Below are positions 1 through 10,000 of a DNA stretch of 64,000 nt, piece after piece; position 1 is the first letter of the stretch, and each line of letters starts with the position of its first letter. The stretch spans positions 806,001-870,000 of the forward strand of contig NZ_VFNH01000001.1 of the NCBI RefSeq assembly GCF_006715485.1. Direction: 5' to 3'. Source of the stretch: Herbaspirillum sp. SJZ107 (lineage in GTDB: Bacteria; Pseudomonadota; Gammaproteobacteria; Burkholderiales; Burkholderiaceae_D). Both the position numbers and the translations under genes were made by a program. Below the pieces are notes generated by a model. The model did no database searches and was not told where the DNA came from. It saw nothing but the letters and a program-made list of their open reading frames with translations.

Positions 1-21
1 GGCCTGTCGCTGCGCATCTAA
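1..21 (+). CDS. possible 3' tail of an upstream gene (six codons then TAA)
   Basis: The first 18 bases read as GLSLRI and then a TAA stop, followed 11 bases later by a strong hairpin that looks like a terminator. This is consistent with the last codons of a plus-strand gene that begins outside the window, but six residues cannot identify a protein and the reading frame is a guess. Confidence 0.25.
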   Translation, partial: GLSLRI

Positions 22-32
22 GCCTGCCGGGC

Positions 33-63
33 AGGCAGGGCGCCTGGCGCGCCCTGCCTGTTT
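33..63. terminator. intrinsic terminator hairpin between an upstream gene and ppc
   Basis: Arms AGGCAGGGCGC (33-43) and GCGCCCTGCCT (49-59) pair perfectly over 11 bases around a CTGGC loop and are followed by GTTT on the plus strand. It lies just beyond the ppc stop codon on the other strand, so it may serve both converging genes. The T-run is short. Confidence 0.55.
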
Positions 64-69
64 CCTACA

Positions 70-2913
70 TCAACCCGTATTGCGCAGGCCCGCCGCCACG
101 CCGTTGATCGACAGGTGGATGCCGCGGTGCACCCGCTCGTCGATCTTGTCCGGATCGCCGGCCGCCGCGCGGTGGCGCTGGATCAGTTCCACCTGCAGGT
201 GATTCAGCGGATCGAGGTAGGCGAAGCGGTTCTGGATCGAGCGCGCCAGCAGCGGGTTGCCGACCAGGCGCTCCTCGTTGCCGGTGACGTCTTCCAGGCA
301 GCGCAGGGTCTGGTTGTACTCGTCCGAGATGCGCGCGAAGATGCGCTCGCGCAGTTCGACGTCCGGCACCAGTTCCGCATAGCGCGAGGCGATCGCGAGG
401 TCGGTCTTGGCCAGCACCATGTCCATGTTCGAGAGCAGGGCAGCAAAGAACGGCCACTCTTTCGCCATGGCGCGCAGCAGGGCCAGGCGTTCGTCGCGCG
501 TGCCTTCGCCGCCGCCGTCGCCGAGCCAGCCCGAGACCGCGGCGCCGAAGCCGAACCAGCCCGGCAGCAGCAGGCGGCACTGGCCCCACGAGAAGCCCCA
601 CGGGATCGCGCGCAGGTCTTCGATGCGGCGGGTCGACTTGCGCGAGGCCGGGCGCGAACCGAGGTTCAGCTCCGCGATCTCGGCGATCGGGGTGGCGGCG
701 AAGAAGTAGTCGGTGAAGCCCGGGGTCTCGTACACCAGGTTGCGGTAGGCTTTATAGGCGCGCTGCGACAGCTCGGCCATCACGTCTTCGAAGCGCTGGA
801 ATTGCTCGACCTGCGCAGCGTCCTCGCCATGCGGCATCAGGCTGGCTTCCAGCGTGGCCGCGACCAGCAGCTCGAGGTTGCGGCGCCCGATTTCCGGGTT
901 CGAGAATTTCGAGGAGATGATCTCGCCCTGTTCGGTCAGGCGGATCTGGCCGTTGACGGTACCCGGCGGCTGCGCCAGGATCGCGTCGTAGGTCGGGCCG
1001 CCGCCGCGGCCGACGGTGCCGCCGCGGCCGTGGAACAGGCGCAGCTTGACCTTGGCGTCGGCGAACACCTGCACCAGTTTCAGTTCGGCCTGGTACAGCT
1101 CCCAGGTCGAGGTCAGGATGCCGCCGTCCTTGTTCGAATCCGAATAGCCCAGCATGACTTCCTGCAGGCGGCCCTGGCCGTCGATCAGCTTGGTTACCAG
1201 CGGCAGCGCCATCCACTCGGCCATGATGCCGGCGGCGCGCTGCAGGTCGGGGATGGTCTCGAACAGCGGGATCACCATCACGTCGTGGCGGCCTTCGCGC
1301 GGGTGCAGCAGGCCGGTTTCCTTCTGCAGCAACAGCACTTCGAGCAGGTCGGACACGGTCTCGGTGTGCGAGATGATGTAGTTGCGGATCGCGCGGGCGC
1401 CGTAGCGCTGGCGGATCTCGCGCGCGGCGCGCAGCACGCCCAGTTCGGACTCGGCTTCGTCGGAATAGCTCTCGTAGGGGGTGTACAGCAAGCGTGGCTG
1501 GGCCAGCTCGTCGAGCAGCAGTTTCACCTTGGCCGCTTCATCGAGCGCCGCGTAATCGGCCTGCACGCCCGCGCGCGCGAACAGCTCGGCCAGCACGCGC
1601 TCGTGCACGTCCGAACTCTGGCGCATGTCGAGCGAGGCAAGATGGAAACCGAAGATCAGCGCCGCGCGCATCAGGCCCTGCAGGCGCGGCTTGACCAGGA
1701 TCGCGCCGAAGTGCGTTTCCAGCGACTCGGCCACGACCTGCAGCTCGGCGTGGAATTCCTGCGGATCGCGGTAGGGCTCGGCGTGGCCGACTTCCTTGCG
1801 CAGGATGTTGGAGGCGCCCAGTTCGCGCGCGGTCGAGGCCAGGCGCGCATAAATGCCGATCAGGGCGCGGCGGTAGGGCTCGTCCTTGCGGTGCGGCGAA
1901 TGGTCGGGCGAGGCGTCGGCCAGCGCCAGCAGGTGCTGGCTGGCCGGCACCAAGAGGGTCGAGGGCGACAGTTCGGCGCCCAGCGCATGCACTTCGTCGA
2001 GATAGAAATCGAAGGCGGTGGTGGCCTGGCGCACCAGCGCGCGCTGCATGGTGGCGGCGTTGACGTTCGGGTTGCCGTCGCGGTCGCCGCCGATCCAGCT
2101 GCCCATCTGCATGAAGGCAGCATCCTGCAGGGTCGCCGGATCGCTGCCGAAGTGCTCGGCCAGCTCGTCGCCGATGTCGTCGTACAGGGCCGGCAGCTCG
2201 CGCAGGAAGGTCATGCGGTAGTAGGACAGGGCGTTCTCGATCTCGTCGGCCACGGTCAGCTTTTCGTAGCGCAGCATGCGCGTCTGCCACAGCGTGGCGA
2301 TGCGCGCCTGCAGCAGCTGCAGGTTGCGCTTGGCTTCCTTCGGCGTCTGCGGCAGGTCGCGCTCGGCCAGCAGGCGTGCGATGTCGTGCTCGGCGTCGAG
2401 GATGCTCTTGCGCTGGACTTCGGTCGGGTGGGCGGTCAGCACCGGCGAGATCAGCGCGTCGCGCATGAAGGTCTCGACGGTCTCGCGGCCGACGCCGGCA
2501 TCCTTGATGCGCTCCAGCGCAAACGCCACCGTCGACGCATGCGGCTGGGCGCCGCGCAGCATGTGGGCGCGGCGGCGGCGGATGTGGTGCTGGTCTTCGG
2601 CGATGTTGGCCAGGTGCGAGAAATAGGAAAACGCGCGCACCACCGAGTTGGCCTGCTCGCGCGACAGCTTGTGCAGCAGCGTGGTGAGTTCGGCGCCGGC
2701 CTGCGGGTCGTCCCAGCGGCGGAAGCGCACGGCGGTCTGGCGCACGGTCTCGACCACGTTGAAGACTTCCTCGCCTTCCTGGGCGCGCACGACGTCGCCG
2801 AGCAGGCGGCCGAGCAGGCGGATGTCTTCCTTCAGCGGTTCGTCCTTGTCGGCGCCAGCCGGGGCCGCGGTGTGTTGGGTTGCTTCCAGATCAAGTGCAG
2901 CAGGTTTGTCCAT
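70..2913 (-). CDS. ppc: phosphoenolpyruvate carboxylase
   Basis: Cytoplasmic enzyme that carboxylates phosphoenolpyruvate with bicarbonate to oxaloacetate, refilling the TCA cycle. The 947-residue product has the normal family length. Visible signatures are [11 protein letters not shown] with the catalytic histidine at about residue 162, [10 protein letters not shown], the glycine-rich loop [14 protein letters not shown], and the characteristic C-terminal end AGLRNTG. I start at the ATG at 2913 (MDKPAALD...). The frame is open to 3033, but those 40 extra residues do not look like the family and would run across the hemC leader. It is transcribed divergently from hemC with about 150 bases between the start codons. 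No frameshift or missing motif is seen. Confidence 0.97.
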   Translation of the reverse strand: MDKPAALDLEATQHTAAPAGADKDEPLKEDIRLLGRLLGDVVRAQEGEEVFNVVETVRQTAVRFRRWDDPQAGAELTTLLHKLSREQANSVVRAFSYFSHLANIAEDQHHIRRRRAHMLRGAQPHASTVAFALERIKDAGVGRETVETFMRDALISPVLTAHPTEVQRKSILDAEHDIARLLAERDLPQTPKEAKRNLQLLQARIATLWQTRMLRYEKLTVADEIENALSYYRMTFLRELPALYDDIGDELAEHFGSDPATLQDAAFMQMGSWIGGDRDGNPNVNAATMQRALVRQATTAFDFYLDEVHALGAELSPSTLLVPASQHLLALADASPDHSPHRKDEPYRRALIGIYARLASTARELGASNILRKEVGHAEPYRDPQEFHAELQVVAESLETHFGAILVKPRLQGLMRAALIFGFHLASLDMRQSSDVHERVLAELFARAGVQADYAALDEAAKVKLLLDELAQPRLLYTPYESYSDEAESELGVLRAAREIRQRYGARAIRNYIISHTETVSDLLEVLLLQKETGLLHPREGRHDVMVIPLFETIPDLQRAAGIMAEWMALPLVTKLIDGQGRLQEVMLGYSDSNKDGGILTSTWELYQAELKLVQVFADAKVKLRLFHGRGGTVGRGGGPTYDAILAQPPGTVNGQIRLTEQGEIISSKFSNPEIGRRNLELLVAATLEASLMPHGEDAAQVEQFQRFEDVMAELSQRAYKAYRNLVYETPGFTDYFFAATPIAEIAELNLGSRPASRKSTRRIEDLRAIPWGFSWGQCRLLLPGWFGFGAAVSGWLGDGGGEGTRDERLALLRAMAKEWPFFAALLSNMDMVLAKTDLAIASRYAELVPDVELRERIFARISDEYNQTLRCLEDVTGNEERLVGNPLLARSIQNRFAYLDPLNHLQVELIQRHRAAAGDPDKIDERVHRGIHLSINGVAAGLRNTG

Positions 2914-2956
2914 TATCGAGCACAGTTTTAGATTGTTCGGAACAGCGGATGGGCAA

Positions 2957-2985
2957 CTTAAAGTACAAGGGTCGCATGCTAAAAT
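2957..2985 (+). promoter_or_regulatory. candidate hemC promoter
   Basis: TAAAAT at 2980-2985 could be a -10 box, with a poor -35 candidate CTTAAA at 2957-2962 at 17-base spacing. It sits in the ppc/hemC divergent gap about 80 bases before the hemC start. Support is weak because only the -10 is convincing. Confidence 0.3.
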
Positions 2986-3065
2986 TTGTGATCTCAAGCA
3001 GGCGCCCGCCGGCGCTGGCCGATCCGGCCACAACGACAGTGAAAGAATCCGTTTTGAACTCTACG

Positions 3066-4049
3066 ATGACGCAGCGCGCTTTGGCAAAACTACCAGCGAA
3101 ACTCATTATCGCATCGCGTGAAAGCCGCCTGGCCATGTGGCAGGCCACGCACGTGCGCGACCGCCTCGCGGCATTATATCCGCAGTGTCAGATCGACATC
3201 CTCGGCATGACCACCCGCGGCGACCAGATCCTCGACAAGACCCTGTCCAAGGTCGGCGGCAAGGGCTTGTTCGTCAAGGAACTCGAAGTCGCGCTGGCCG
3301 AAGGCCGCGCCGACCTGGCGGTGCACTCGCTCAAGGACGTGCCGATGGATTTGCCGGACGGTTTCTTGCTGTCCACCGTGCTCGAGCGCGAAGACCCGCG
3401 CGACGCCTTCGTCTCCAACGACTACGACAGCCTGGCCACGCTGCCGGCCGGCAGCATCGTCGGCACCAGCAGCCTGCGCCGCCAGTCCCTGATCGCGGCG
3501 CGCTACCCGCAACTGGTGATCAAGCCGCTGCGCGGCAACCTCGACACCCGCCTGGGCAAGCTCGACCGTGGCGAATACGCCGCCATCATCCTTGCCGCCG
3601 CCGGCCTCAAGCGCCTGGGCCTGGAGCGCCGCATCCGCGCCTATCTGTCGCCCGAAGACAGCCTGCCGGCCGCCGGCCAGGGCGCGATGGCGATCGAGAT
3701 CGTCGCCGGCGAACGCAGCGACGGCGTCGACCTGGCCGCGCTGCTGTCGCCGCTGAACCACGAGGCGACCCTGCATGCGGTCATGGCCGAGCGCAAGGTC
3801 TCGAAGATGTTCGGTGCCAGCTGCCAGATCCCATTGGCGGCGCACGCGACTGTCGATGGCACGGAATTGCACCTGCGCGCCATGGTGGCGACGCCGGACG
3901 GGCGCCGCAACGCCTTCGCCGAGGCATCCGGCCCGGCGGCGCTGCCGGAAGCGCTGGGCGAACAGGTGGCGCGCCTGCTCGAGCAGCAGGATGCCGCCGG
4001 CATCCTGGCCGAGTGCCGTCTCGACGCGGCCGCTGCCGGCGATGCCTGA
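3066..4049 (+). CDS. hemC: hydroxymethylbilane synthase (porphobilinogen deaminase)
   Basis: Polymerises four porphobilinogens to hydroxymethylbilane in tetrapyrrole synthesis. The product is 327 residues. It shows the N-terminal substrate region [13 protein letters not shown], the [12 protein letters not shown] loop, GTSSLRRQ and LRGNLDTRL. The dipyrromethane-cofactor cysteine is in [10 protein letters not shown], about Cys253. The ATG at 3066 is chosen because homology begins a few residues later; a GTG at 3039 in the same frame is possible, and neither has a clear ribosome-binding site. It is the first gene of a tight haem operon: its last eight bases (ATGCCTGA) contain the start of hemD. 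Confidence 0.96.
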   Translation: MTQRALAKLPAKLIIASRESRLAMWQATHVRDRLAALYPQCQIDILGMTTRGDQILDKTLSKVGGKGLFVKELEVALAEGRADLAVHSLKDVPMDLPDGFLLSTVLEREDPRDAFVSNDYDSLATLPAGSIVGTSSLRRQSLIAARYPQLVIKPLRGNLDTRLGKLDRGEYAAIILAAAGLKRLGLERRIRAYLSPEDSLPAAGQGAMAIEIVAGERSDGVDLAALLSPLNHEATLHAVMAERKVSKMFGASCQIPLAAHATVDGTELHLRAMVATPDGRRNAFAEASGPAALPEALGEQVARLLEQQDAAGILAECRLDAAAAGDA

Positions 4050-4884
4050 GGTGGCGACCGGGGCCGGGATCGATGCCGGCGTGCCGGCCGCACCGGCTTT
4101 GTCCGCCTTGCCGCCTGCCGACAGCCCGGCCGTGGTGATCACCCGGCCGCGGCGCCAGGCCGAAGGTCTGGCCGCCGCCGTGGCGGCCCTCGGGCGGCGG
4201 CCGGTGATCCTGCCGCTGCTCGACATCGAACCGATCGACGACCAGCACGGCCTGGCGCAGCGCCTGGCCTGCCTTGAGGCGTACGCGCTGGTCGCCTTCG
4301 TCTCGCCCAACGCGGTCGACGCCGCCTTTGCCCACATCGCGCGCTGGCCCGACGGCGTGGCGATCGCGGTGGTGGGCGAGGGCAGCCGTGCGGCCCTGGT
4401 CCGGCATGGCGTCGACGACGGCCGGGTGCCGATCCACTGCCCGCGCGATCCGGCGCGCAGCGATTCCGAACATTTGCTGCAGGCACTCGACCTGGCGCTG
4501 CTGGCCGGCCGCCGCGTGCTGGTGGTGCGCGGCGACGGCGGCCGCGAACTGCTGCCCGACGCCTTGCGCGCGGCCGGCTGCACGGTCGAGACCTTGACCG
4601 CCTACCGGCGCGCGCTGCCACGCCTGGACGCGGCGCTGACGGCAACGCTGGCGGAGCTGCTGGCCACGCCGAACGACTGGATCGTGACCAGTTCGGAAGC
4701 GCTGCGCGGACTGGTCGCCATGGTCTCGGCCTTTGGCGATCCGGCAAGTGTGGCAAGATTGCAACGCCAGCACCTGATCGTGCCCCACGCCAGAATCGCG
4801 GAAACCGCAAGGGCACTGGGTTTCGGCGCGGTGACGCTCACCGGCTCGGGCGACGAGCGTTTGCTTGCCGCGTTACAATCATGA
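4042..4884 (+). CDS. hemD: uroporphyrinogen-III synthase
   Basis: Closes and inverts ring D of hydroxymethylbilane to make uroporphyrinogen III. The product is 280 residues. HemD is poorly conserved, but the opening [17 protein letters not shown], the internal [13 protein letters not shown], the [13 protein letters not shown] segment and [12 protein letters not shown] are typical of the two-domain fold. The ATG at 4042 lies inside the last codons of hemC, and the stop overlaps the start of hemX as ATGA, so the three genes are probably translationally coupled. About 25 residues before the first conserved strand are Ala/Pro rich. Confidence 0.93.
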   Translation: MPEVATGAGIDAGVPAAPALSALPPADSPAVVITRPRRQAEGLAAAVAALGRRPVILPLLDIEPIDDQHGLAQRLACLEAYALVAFVSPNAVDAAFAHIARWPDGVAIAVVGEGSRAALVRHGVDDGRVPIHCPRDPARSDSEHLLQALDLALLAGRRVLVVRGDGGRELLPDALRAAGCTVETLTAYRRALPRLDAALTATLAELLATPNDWIVTSSEALRGLVAMVSAFGDPASVARLQRQHLIVPHARIAETARALGFGAVTLTGSGDERLLAALQS

Positions 4885-6080
4885 GCATGAACGAATTGCC
4901 GAATAATCCAGAGAAACCGAACATGGGCGCCCCGCTGGCGCCGGAGACGTATCCTGCGCCGGCCCCCGCTGCCGGCCCGGCCGTGGAACCGCGCGTGCCC
5001 GAGGCGCCGTCCGGCCTGGGCGGTCTGCTGAACAAGCCGCAGAACCTGGCCATCGTGGCGCTGGCGGTGCTGCTGGCCCTGCAGACCTGGTCGACCCACA
5101 CCCGTTTCAACAAGCTGCGCGAAGAAGTTGCGCGCACGCTGCAGAAGGACAACGCCTCGAACGCGGAGACCGCGCAGCTGGTGCGCGACACCCAGGAAAC
5201 CGCCAAGGAACTGCAGGTCAAGGTGGGCGTGCTGGAAAGCCGCCAGAGCGAATCCCAGAGCCAGCAGGCGGCGCTGCAACAGATGTACCAGGACATCTCG
5301 AAGAACCGCGACGAATGGGCGCTGTCCGAGATCGAGCAGGTGCTGTCCACCGCCAGCCAGCAGCTGCAGCTGGCCGGCAATGTGCAGGGCGCGTTGATCG
5401 CGCTGCAGAATGCCGACCGCTCGCTGTCGCGCTCGGACAAGCCGCAATTCATCACCATCCGCCGCGCCATCGCACGCGACATCGAGAAGCTGAAGGCGCT
5501 GCCCTCGGTCGACCAGGCCGGCATCGCGCTGCGCCTGGATAACGTGATCGGCCAGATCGACAACCTGCCGCTGCTGGCCGACGAAAAGCCGGCCGAGCCG
5601 CAGGCACCACGCCGGGTGGCAGCGGCCCATGGCGCCGCCGGCGGTGGCGGTGGCGGTGGCAAGGCTGCCGGCGCGGCGCCGGTGCCGCAGGAACTGGGTC
5701 TGGGCCAGCGCGTGACCGAGACCTGGCGCAACTGGAGCCAGGAGATGTGGGACGACATCCGCCAGCTGATCCGGGTGCGCACCGTAGCGACGCCGGAAGC
5801 GCTGATGCTGTCGCCGAGCGAATCGTATTTCGTGCGCGAAAACCTCAAGCTGCGCCTGCTGAACGCGCGCCTGGCGCTGCTGTCGCGCAACGAGGGCACT
5901 TTCCGCGACGACATCGGCACCGCCCAGGAGATGCTGGTCAAGTACTTCGACGCGCGCGCCCGCTCGACCATCGCCGCGCAGTCGATGCTGCGCCAGGTGC
6001 AGGCCAACAACGTGTCGATCGACGTACCGGACCTGTCGGAGAGCCTGAACGCCGTGCGCAATTACAAATCCAAGTCCTGA
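4881..6080 (+). CDS. hemX: HemX family membrane protein (uroporphyrinogen-III C-methyltransferase-like annotation)
   Basis: The 399-residue product is of the HemX type found after hemD in proteobacteria. It has a Pro/Ala-rich cytoplasmic N-terminus (about 1-45), one transmembrane segment (about 55-70), a coiled-coil stretch with repeated Gln/Glu and KEL patterns (about 80-135), and an alpha-helical periplasmic domain. A Gly/Lys/Ala linker follows at about 250-265. Despite the common methyltransferase label, no SAM-binding motif is visible, so I regard it as a structural or regulatory partner in haem synthesis. It starts with ATGA overlapping the hemD stop; a second ATG lies two codons later. 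Confidence 0.88.
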   Translation: MSMNELPNNPEKPNMGAPLAPETYPAPAPAAGPAVEPRVPEAPSGLGGLLNKPQNLAIVALAVLLALQTWSTHTRFNKLREEVARTLQKDNASNAETAQLVRDTQETAKELQVKVGVLESRQSESQSQQAALQQMYQDISKNRDEWALSEIEQVLSTASQQLQLAGNVQGALIALQNADRSLSRSDKPQFITIRRAIARDIEKLKALPSVDQAGIALRLDNVIGQIDNLPLLADEKPAEPQAPRRVAAAHGAAGGGGGGGKAAGAAPVPQELGLGQRVTETWRNWSQEMWDDIRQLIRVRTVATPEALMLSPSESYFVRENLKLRLLNARLALLSRNEGTFRDDIGTAQEMLVKYFDARARSTIAAQSMLRQVQANNVSIDVPDLSESLNAVRNYKSKS

Positions 6081-6089
6081 GTCCCGACG

Positions 6090-7286
6090 ATGCGCTTACT
6101 CCTCTGGTTAGTCGCCCTGATGGCCGCGGCGATCGGCATCGCCGTGACCGCGCGCTTCAACCCCGGCAACGTGGTGTTCTTCTACCCGCCGCACCGGATC
6201 GATTTGTCGCTCAACCTGTTCGTGGTGCTGGCGGTGCTGCTGTTCCTGCTGGTCTACGGCCTGGTGCGGGCGGTGCGCGCCACCCTCGGGATGCCGAAGC
6301 AGGTGGCGGCCTACCGTTTCCGCAAGCGCGAGCGTGAAGCCAACCGTGGCCTGCGCGACGCCCTGAAAGCCCTGTTCGAAGGGCGCTTCGGCCACGCCGA
6401 GAAGGCCGCGATGCGGGCAGCCGAGCTGCCCGAGAATGCCGGGCTGGCGGCGCTGATCGGCGCCCGCGCCGCCCACCGCATGCGCGAACCGGCGCGGCGC
6501 GACGCCTGGCTGGCCGGCATCGTCCACGACACCAATCTCAAGACCGCGCGCCTGATGACGGTCACCGAGCTGCTGGTCGACGAGCACAAGCCGGAAGCCG
6601 CGCTGGAAGCGGTGGCGGAACTCAACGCCAGCGGCCAGCGCCACATCCACGCGCTGCAGTGGGCGATGAAGGCCAACCAGCAGGCGCGCAACTGGCCCGA
6701 AGTGCTGCGCCTGGTGCGCACCCTCGACAAGCGCAACGCCCTGCATCCGGCACTGTCCGCACGCCTGCGCGAGATGGCCTACGAGTCGCTGCTGTCCGAA
6801 GGCGGCATGGATGCCGAATCGGTCCGCCGCATGTGGGCCGGTGTGCCCGCCACCGACCGCCTGCAGCCGGCGATCGCGGCGCGCGCGGCCACCGCCTTCA
6901 ATGCGCGCGGCCTGCACGACGAGGCGCGCCTGATCGTCGAGGATGCGCTCAAGGCCGGCTGGGACGAGCGCGTGGTGCGTGCCTACCGCGACGCCGCCGG
7001 CCCGGAAGGCTCGCCCACGCTGCTGGCCCAGATCGAGAAATGCGAAGCCTGGCTGCGCGCCCATCCGAACGACGCCGAGCTGGCGCTGACCCTCGGCTCG
7101 CTGTGCCTGCGCCAGAAACTGTGGGGCAAGGCCCAGCGCTACCTGGAAGGCGCACTGTCGGATGCGGTCGATAGTGCGCTGGTGCGCGAGACCCATTTGA
7201 AGCTGGCCCAGCTGCACGAAGCGCTGGGACAGCAGGAAGAGGCGAACCGCCATTACCGCCTGTGCGCGCTGGCGGACCTGGTGTGA
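6090..7286 (+). CDS. hemY: HemY family TPR membrane protein
   Basis: The 398-residue inner-membrane protein has two transmembrane segments (about residues 3-20 and 41-60) followed by a long alpha-helical domain with TPR-like repeats. The positions of helices and motifs such as LALTLGSLCLRQKLWGKA and YLEGAL fit the proteobacterial HemY_N/TPR family. This is not the protoporphyrinogen oxidase HemY of Firmicutes. It is encoded nine bases after hemX in the same operon. In this family the role is support of late haem synthesis, and the exact biochemistry is unknown. Confidence 0.9.
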   Translation: MRLLLWLVALMAAAIGIAVTARFNPGNVVFFYPPHRIDLSLNLFVVLAVLLFLLVYGLVRAVRATLGMPKQVAAYRFRKREREANRGLRDALKALFEGRFGHAEKAAMRAAELPENAGLAALIGARAAHRMREPARRDAWLAGIVHDTNLKTARLMTVTELLVDEHKPEAALEAVAELNASGQRHIHALQWAMKANQQARNWPEVLRLVRTLDKRNALHPALSARLREMAYESLLSEGGMDAESVRRMWAGVPATDRLQPAIAARAATAFNARGLHDEARLIVEDALKAGWDERVVRAYRDAAGPEGSPTLLAQIEKCEAWLRAHPNDAELALTLGSLCLRQKLWGKAQRYLEGALSDAVDSALVRETHLKLAQLHEALGQQEEANRHYRLCALADLV

Positions 7287-7335
7287 GCTGCTGCGCGGCA
7301 AAAGCACCGTCCTGCCGCGGCCGGCGCGGCTGGCG

Positions 7336-7356
7336 GGCTTGTGCGGCGCACAAGCC
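7336..7356. terminator. perfect 9-bp inverted repeat after hemY (terminator or operator)
   Basis: GGCTTGTGC (7336-7344) and GCACAAGCC (7348-7356) pair perfectly around a GGC triplet, 50 bases after the hemY stop. No T-run follows, and the repeat lies in the place expected for the -35 region of the ppa promoter. It could therefore be a weak haem-operon terminator or a regulator site for ppa. Confidence 0.45.
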
Positions 7357-7369
7357 TGGTGCGATTCGC

Positions 7370-7375
7370 TATAAT
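7370..7375 (+). promoter_or_regulatory. -10 box of the ppa promoter
   Basis: A perfect TATAAT lies 52 bases before the ppa start codon. No good -35 hexamer is found at 16-18 bases; that position is occupied by the right arm of the inverted repeat at 7336-7356. Confidence 0.55.
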
Positions 7376-7426
7376 GCCCCCTTTATTGTTTTCCCAGCAA
7401 CCGACTCCCAGTAAACAAGGACTAGC

Positions 7427-7963
7427 ATGAGCCTGAATAACGTCAACGCCGGCCGCGATGTGCCGAACGATTTCAACGTCGTCATCGAAATCCCGATGAA
7501 TGCCGATCCGGTCAAGTATGAAGTGGACAAGGAATCGGGCGCGATCTTCGTCGACCGCTTCATGGGCACCGCCATGCACTACCCGTGCAACTATGGCTAC
7601 ATCCCGGACACCGTCGCCGACGACGGCGACCCGTGCGACGTGCTGGTCATCACCCCGTTCGCCCTGATCCCGGGCGTGGTAGTGCGCTGCCGCGTGCTGG
7701 GCGTGCTGAAGATGACCGACGAAGCCGGCGGCGACTCCAAGATCCTGGCCGTGCCGGTCGAAAAGCTGCTGCCGCTGTACAGCAACCTGCAAAAGGTCGA
7801 GGACGTTCCGGAACTGACCCTGCGCCAGATCCAGCACTTCTTCGAACACTACAAGGACCTGGAAAAAGGCAAGTGGGTCAAGGTCGAAGGCTGGGAAGGC
7901 CCGGAAGCCGCCAAGCAGGAAATCCTGAACGGCGTCGCGGCTTTCAACAAGTCGAAGCAGTAA
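7427..7963 (+). CDS. ppa: inorganic pyrophosphatase (family I, soluble)
   Basis: Hydrolyses pyrophosphate to phosphate in the cytoplasm, pulling biosynthetic reactions forward. The 178-residue protein has the usual bacterial length. Family I signatures are visible: the N-terminal [19 protein letters not shown], the metal-binding signature [11 protein letters not shown], and the C-terminal [19 protein letters not shown] lies about six bases before the ATG. It follows hemY but is separated by an inverted repeat and its own -10 box, so it is probably a separate transcript with a terminator at 7997-8030. Confidence 0.97.
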   Translation: MSLNNVNAGRDVPNDFNVVIEIPMNADPVKYEVDKESGAIFVDRFMGTAMHYPCNYGYIPDTVADDGDPCDVLVITPFALIPGVVVRCRVLGVLKMTDEAGGDSKILAVPVEKLLPLYSNLQKVEDVPELTLRQIQHFFEHYKDLEKGKWVKVEGWEGPEAAKQEILNGVAAFNKSKQ

Positions 7964-7996
7964 TTTGCACTGCGCGCAGCCGTAACGCGCGCCTGG

Positions 7997-8030
7997 AAGG
8001 GCCGGCTCCTTGTGGGGACCGGCCCTTTTG
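7997..8030 (+). terminator. intrinsic terminator of ppa
   Basis: AAGGGCCGG (7997-8005) pairs with CCGGCCCTT (8019-8027) and is followed by TTTTGTTTTG. It lies 34 bases after the ppa stop and ahead of the converging protease gene. Confidence 0.85.
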
Positions 8031-8060
8031 TTTTGTTGGCCTCGTATTACCAGCCGCTCA

Positions 8061-9557
8061 TTACCAGCCAATATCCTGCAGCAGCGGATAGGTCAGGTCG
8101 CGCGGCGGCGTCACCTCGTGGGTGAGGTCGTCGTTGATGAAGGGTTCCATCAGCTGGTTCGGCTTGGCTTCGGTGGTGTAGTGCGATACCGACGAACCCG
8201 GCGAATAGATGCTCGGCGTGTACAGCAGGATACGGCCGCGGGCATCGGTCCCGGCCAGCCGGGTCGTGTTCAGGCCGAGACTGGCCACCACGCCGGACGC
8301 CGTGCGCGAGCGCCGTTGCAGCGCCGCCTTCAGGGTCGCGCCGTCCGCCTGCGTGACCCGCACCGACGGGATCGCGATCGACGGATCGCTGCCGCTCATG
8401 CCGGCCACGTCGCCCGGCTGGTTGTCGGCCACCACCATCCCGATCGCACCGGCGGCCTGCACGGTGGCGGCCTTGGTGACGAAGTCGCAGGTGCCGCGGT
8501 CGACCAGCGCGACGTTGCCGCGCACCGCCAGCGCATTCGTGGCGTTCAGTGGCGTACATGCCAGGCCGGTGCCGTTGGCCTGGTCCACCACCGGCATCAG
8601 CTGGCCGCGCACCGGCGGGTTCGACAGCGGCGGTCCGAACGACGCGTCGCCGACCTGGTAATCGCCGGCCGCATTGCCGGCCGCGCTGCCCGAGACCGCC
8701 AGGTTCGAGGACGGATCGAGCACCTGCGGCACGTTGCGGGTCACGACCGGACCGTTCCAGGACAGGCCGCGCCAGGTCACGGCCGAGGCGGCGCGCTGGG
8801 CCGCGGTCAACTCGACCCAGGTACGGTTGAGGCGGTTGTCCAGCAGGTAGTAATCCCAGATCGACGGCTGGTTCTCGATCTGCTCGCCGGTTTCCTCGTC
8901 GGTGAAGGACTGGAAGCCGAGGCCGTGCGCGAACTCGTGCAGCAGTACCGTCACCAGGTCGATGCCGTCGCCCGCATTGCGGTCCAGCCCGAGGTAGAAG
9001 CCGCCGCCGGGCAGGCAATCGGGAAACAGCCCGAGACGCGAGTTGAAGCGCGCCCGGATATGCGGCTGGCCGGGCGTGGCGATGTCGGTGCCGGCCAGTT
9101 TGCTGCCCAGTGCGCTCGGATACCAGGTGCTGGCGCGCGGTGCGTTCGGGAAATCGGAAAAGATCTCGGTGGCGCCCGCCGAGCCCAGCACGGCACTGCT
9201 GGCGGTGCACGACAGCGGCTCGAAGGAGGCGCCGATGCGGATCGGCACGCTGCTGGTGAGGGTGGCGCCCCACAGGTCGGCCGCGCGCTGGAAGGCGATC
9301 AGGCGCTGCTGGCCCAGCGTGGTGCCGGTGTTGCCGCCGACCGGCGTGACCGGGGTGGCGTCGTTGAAGCCGACGCCCGGCTCGTTCAGGTTGACGATCA
9401 CGATGGTGGCGGCGGCATGCGCGCTCGAGGCGCCGACGGCGAGGGCGCCGCAGGCCAGGGCCAGCGCCACGCCGACGCCGGCGGCGGTGTTGGCGAGGCG
9501 CTGCAGGCGCGACGGTGCGCCGGCCGGTGCGGTGCAGGATCGATCAGCGGGTTTCAT
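8061..9557 (-). CDS. secreted zinc metalloprotease with inserted PA domain
   Basis: The 498-residue exported protein has an N-terminal signal (hydrophobic stretch ending in SSAHAAA). A catalytic-type zinc motif HEFAHGLGF follows an LVTVLL strand at about residue 240. A protease-associated (PA) domain lies at roughly 330-430 (VRGNVALVDRGTCDF, VVADNQPGD, IPSVRVTQADG). The motif pattern HExxHxxGF is that of zincin proteases; no inhibitor or cell-wall domain is seen. The ATG at 9557 is chosen because GAGGAG stands seven bases upstream. The gene overlaps the end of the preceding small gene by 14 bases and is third in a unit with a PEP-CTERM protein, so it probably acts outside the cell on or with that protein. 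The substrate is unknown. Confidence 0.8.
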   Translation of the reverse strand: MKPADRSCTAPAGAPSRLQRLANTAAGVGVALALACGALAVGASSAHAAATIVIVNLNEPGVGFNDATPVTPVGGNTGTTLGQQRLIAFQRAADLWGATLTSSVPIRIGASFEPLSCTASSAVLGSAGATEIFSDFPNAPRASTWYPSALGSKLAGTDIATPGQPHIRARFNSRLGLFPDCLPGGGFYLGLDRNAGDGIDLVTVLLHEFAHGLGFQSFTDEETGEQIENQPSIWDYYLLDNRLNRTWVELTAAQRAASAVTWRGLSWNGPVVTRNVPQVLDPSSNLAVSGSAAGNAAGDYQVGDASFGPPLSNPPVRGQLMPVVDQANGTGLACTPLNATNALAVRGNVALVDRGTCDFVTKAATVQAAGAIGMVVADNQPGDVAGMSGSDPSIAIPSVRVTQADGATLKAALQRRSRTASGVVASLGLNTTRLAGTDARGRILLYTPSIYSPGSSVSHYTTEAKPNQLMEPFINDDLTHEVTPPRDLTYPLLQDIGW

Positions 9558-9987
9558 GGACATGCTCCTCGTGGGCATCGGTGGCAGGGGCGGCGCCGAG
9601 GGCGGCTTCGGCAGCGGCGGCGCCGTGCACGCATTCGCTGGACAGCTTGCCGTCGGCACCGCGCGTGACCACGTCGTAGACCATGGTGCGGTCGCCGAGA
9701 CGTACGCCGCGCGTGCCGTCGCGGCGCGGGGCCAGGGCCTGGTGCGGCGGCGGCGTGCCGGCAGCCAGGGCGGCCGGTGCCGGGTTGCGGGCTCGCAGCG
9801 CCTTCAGCTCGTCCGGGGTAGGGGCGCGCATCTTGCCGGTCTGGGCATCGCGCACGACGACCATGCCTTCCTGGCTGTGCGCGCTTGCCGGCTGCGCCTG
9901 CTGCTCTGCCTTGGCCTGCAGCGAGAACGCAGCGAGCGCGCACAAGGTGGCCAAGGCGCTGGCGTTCAGGATTCTTTGCTTGGACAT
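9544..9987 (-). CDS. small secreted protein, probably of the post-PEP-CTERM-1 type
   Basis: The 147-residue product begins with a signal peptide (MSKQRILNASALATLCALAA... cleaved near AKA). A conserved-looking segment follows, GMVVVRDAQTGKMRAPTPDE, and then a poorly conserved Ala/His-rich tail. From memory, this GMxVxxDxxTGxLRxPTPxE pattern is the post-PEP-CTERM-1 domain, named because such genes follow PEP-CTERM genes. That is exactly its position here: 13 bases downstream of one. The assignment rests on recall and synteny and has not been tested by search. Its stop overlaps the start of the protease gene, implying coupled translation. Confidence 0.65.
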   Translation of the reverse strand: MSKQRILNASALATLCALAAFSLQAKAEQQAQPASAHSQEGMVVVRDAQTGKMRAPTPDELKALRARNPAPAALAAGTPPPHQALAPRRDGTRGVRLGDRTMVYDVVTRGADGKLSSECVHGAAAAEAALGAAPATDAHEEHVHETR

Positions 9988-10000
9988 GACGGTTCCCCTT

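Noticed and set aside
115..2931. Open frame of 938 codons on the plus strand opposite ppc
   Set aside because: Shadow of ppc; no motif of any family.
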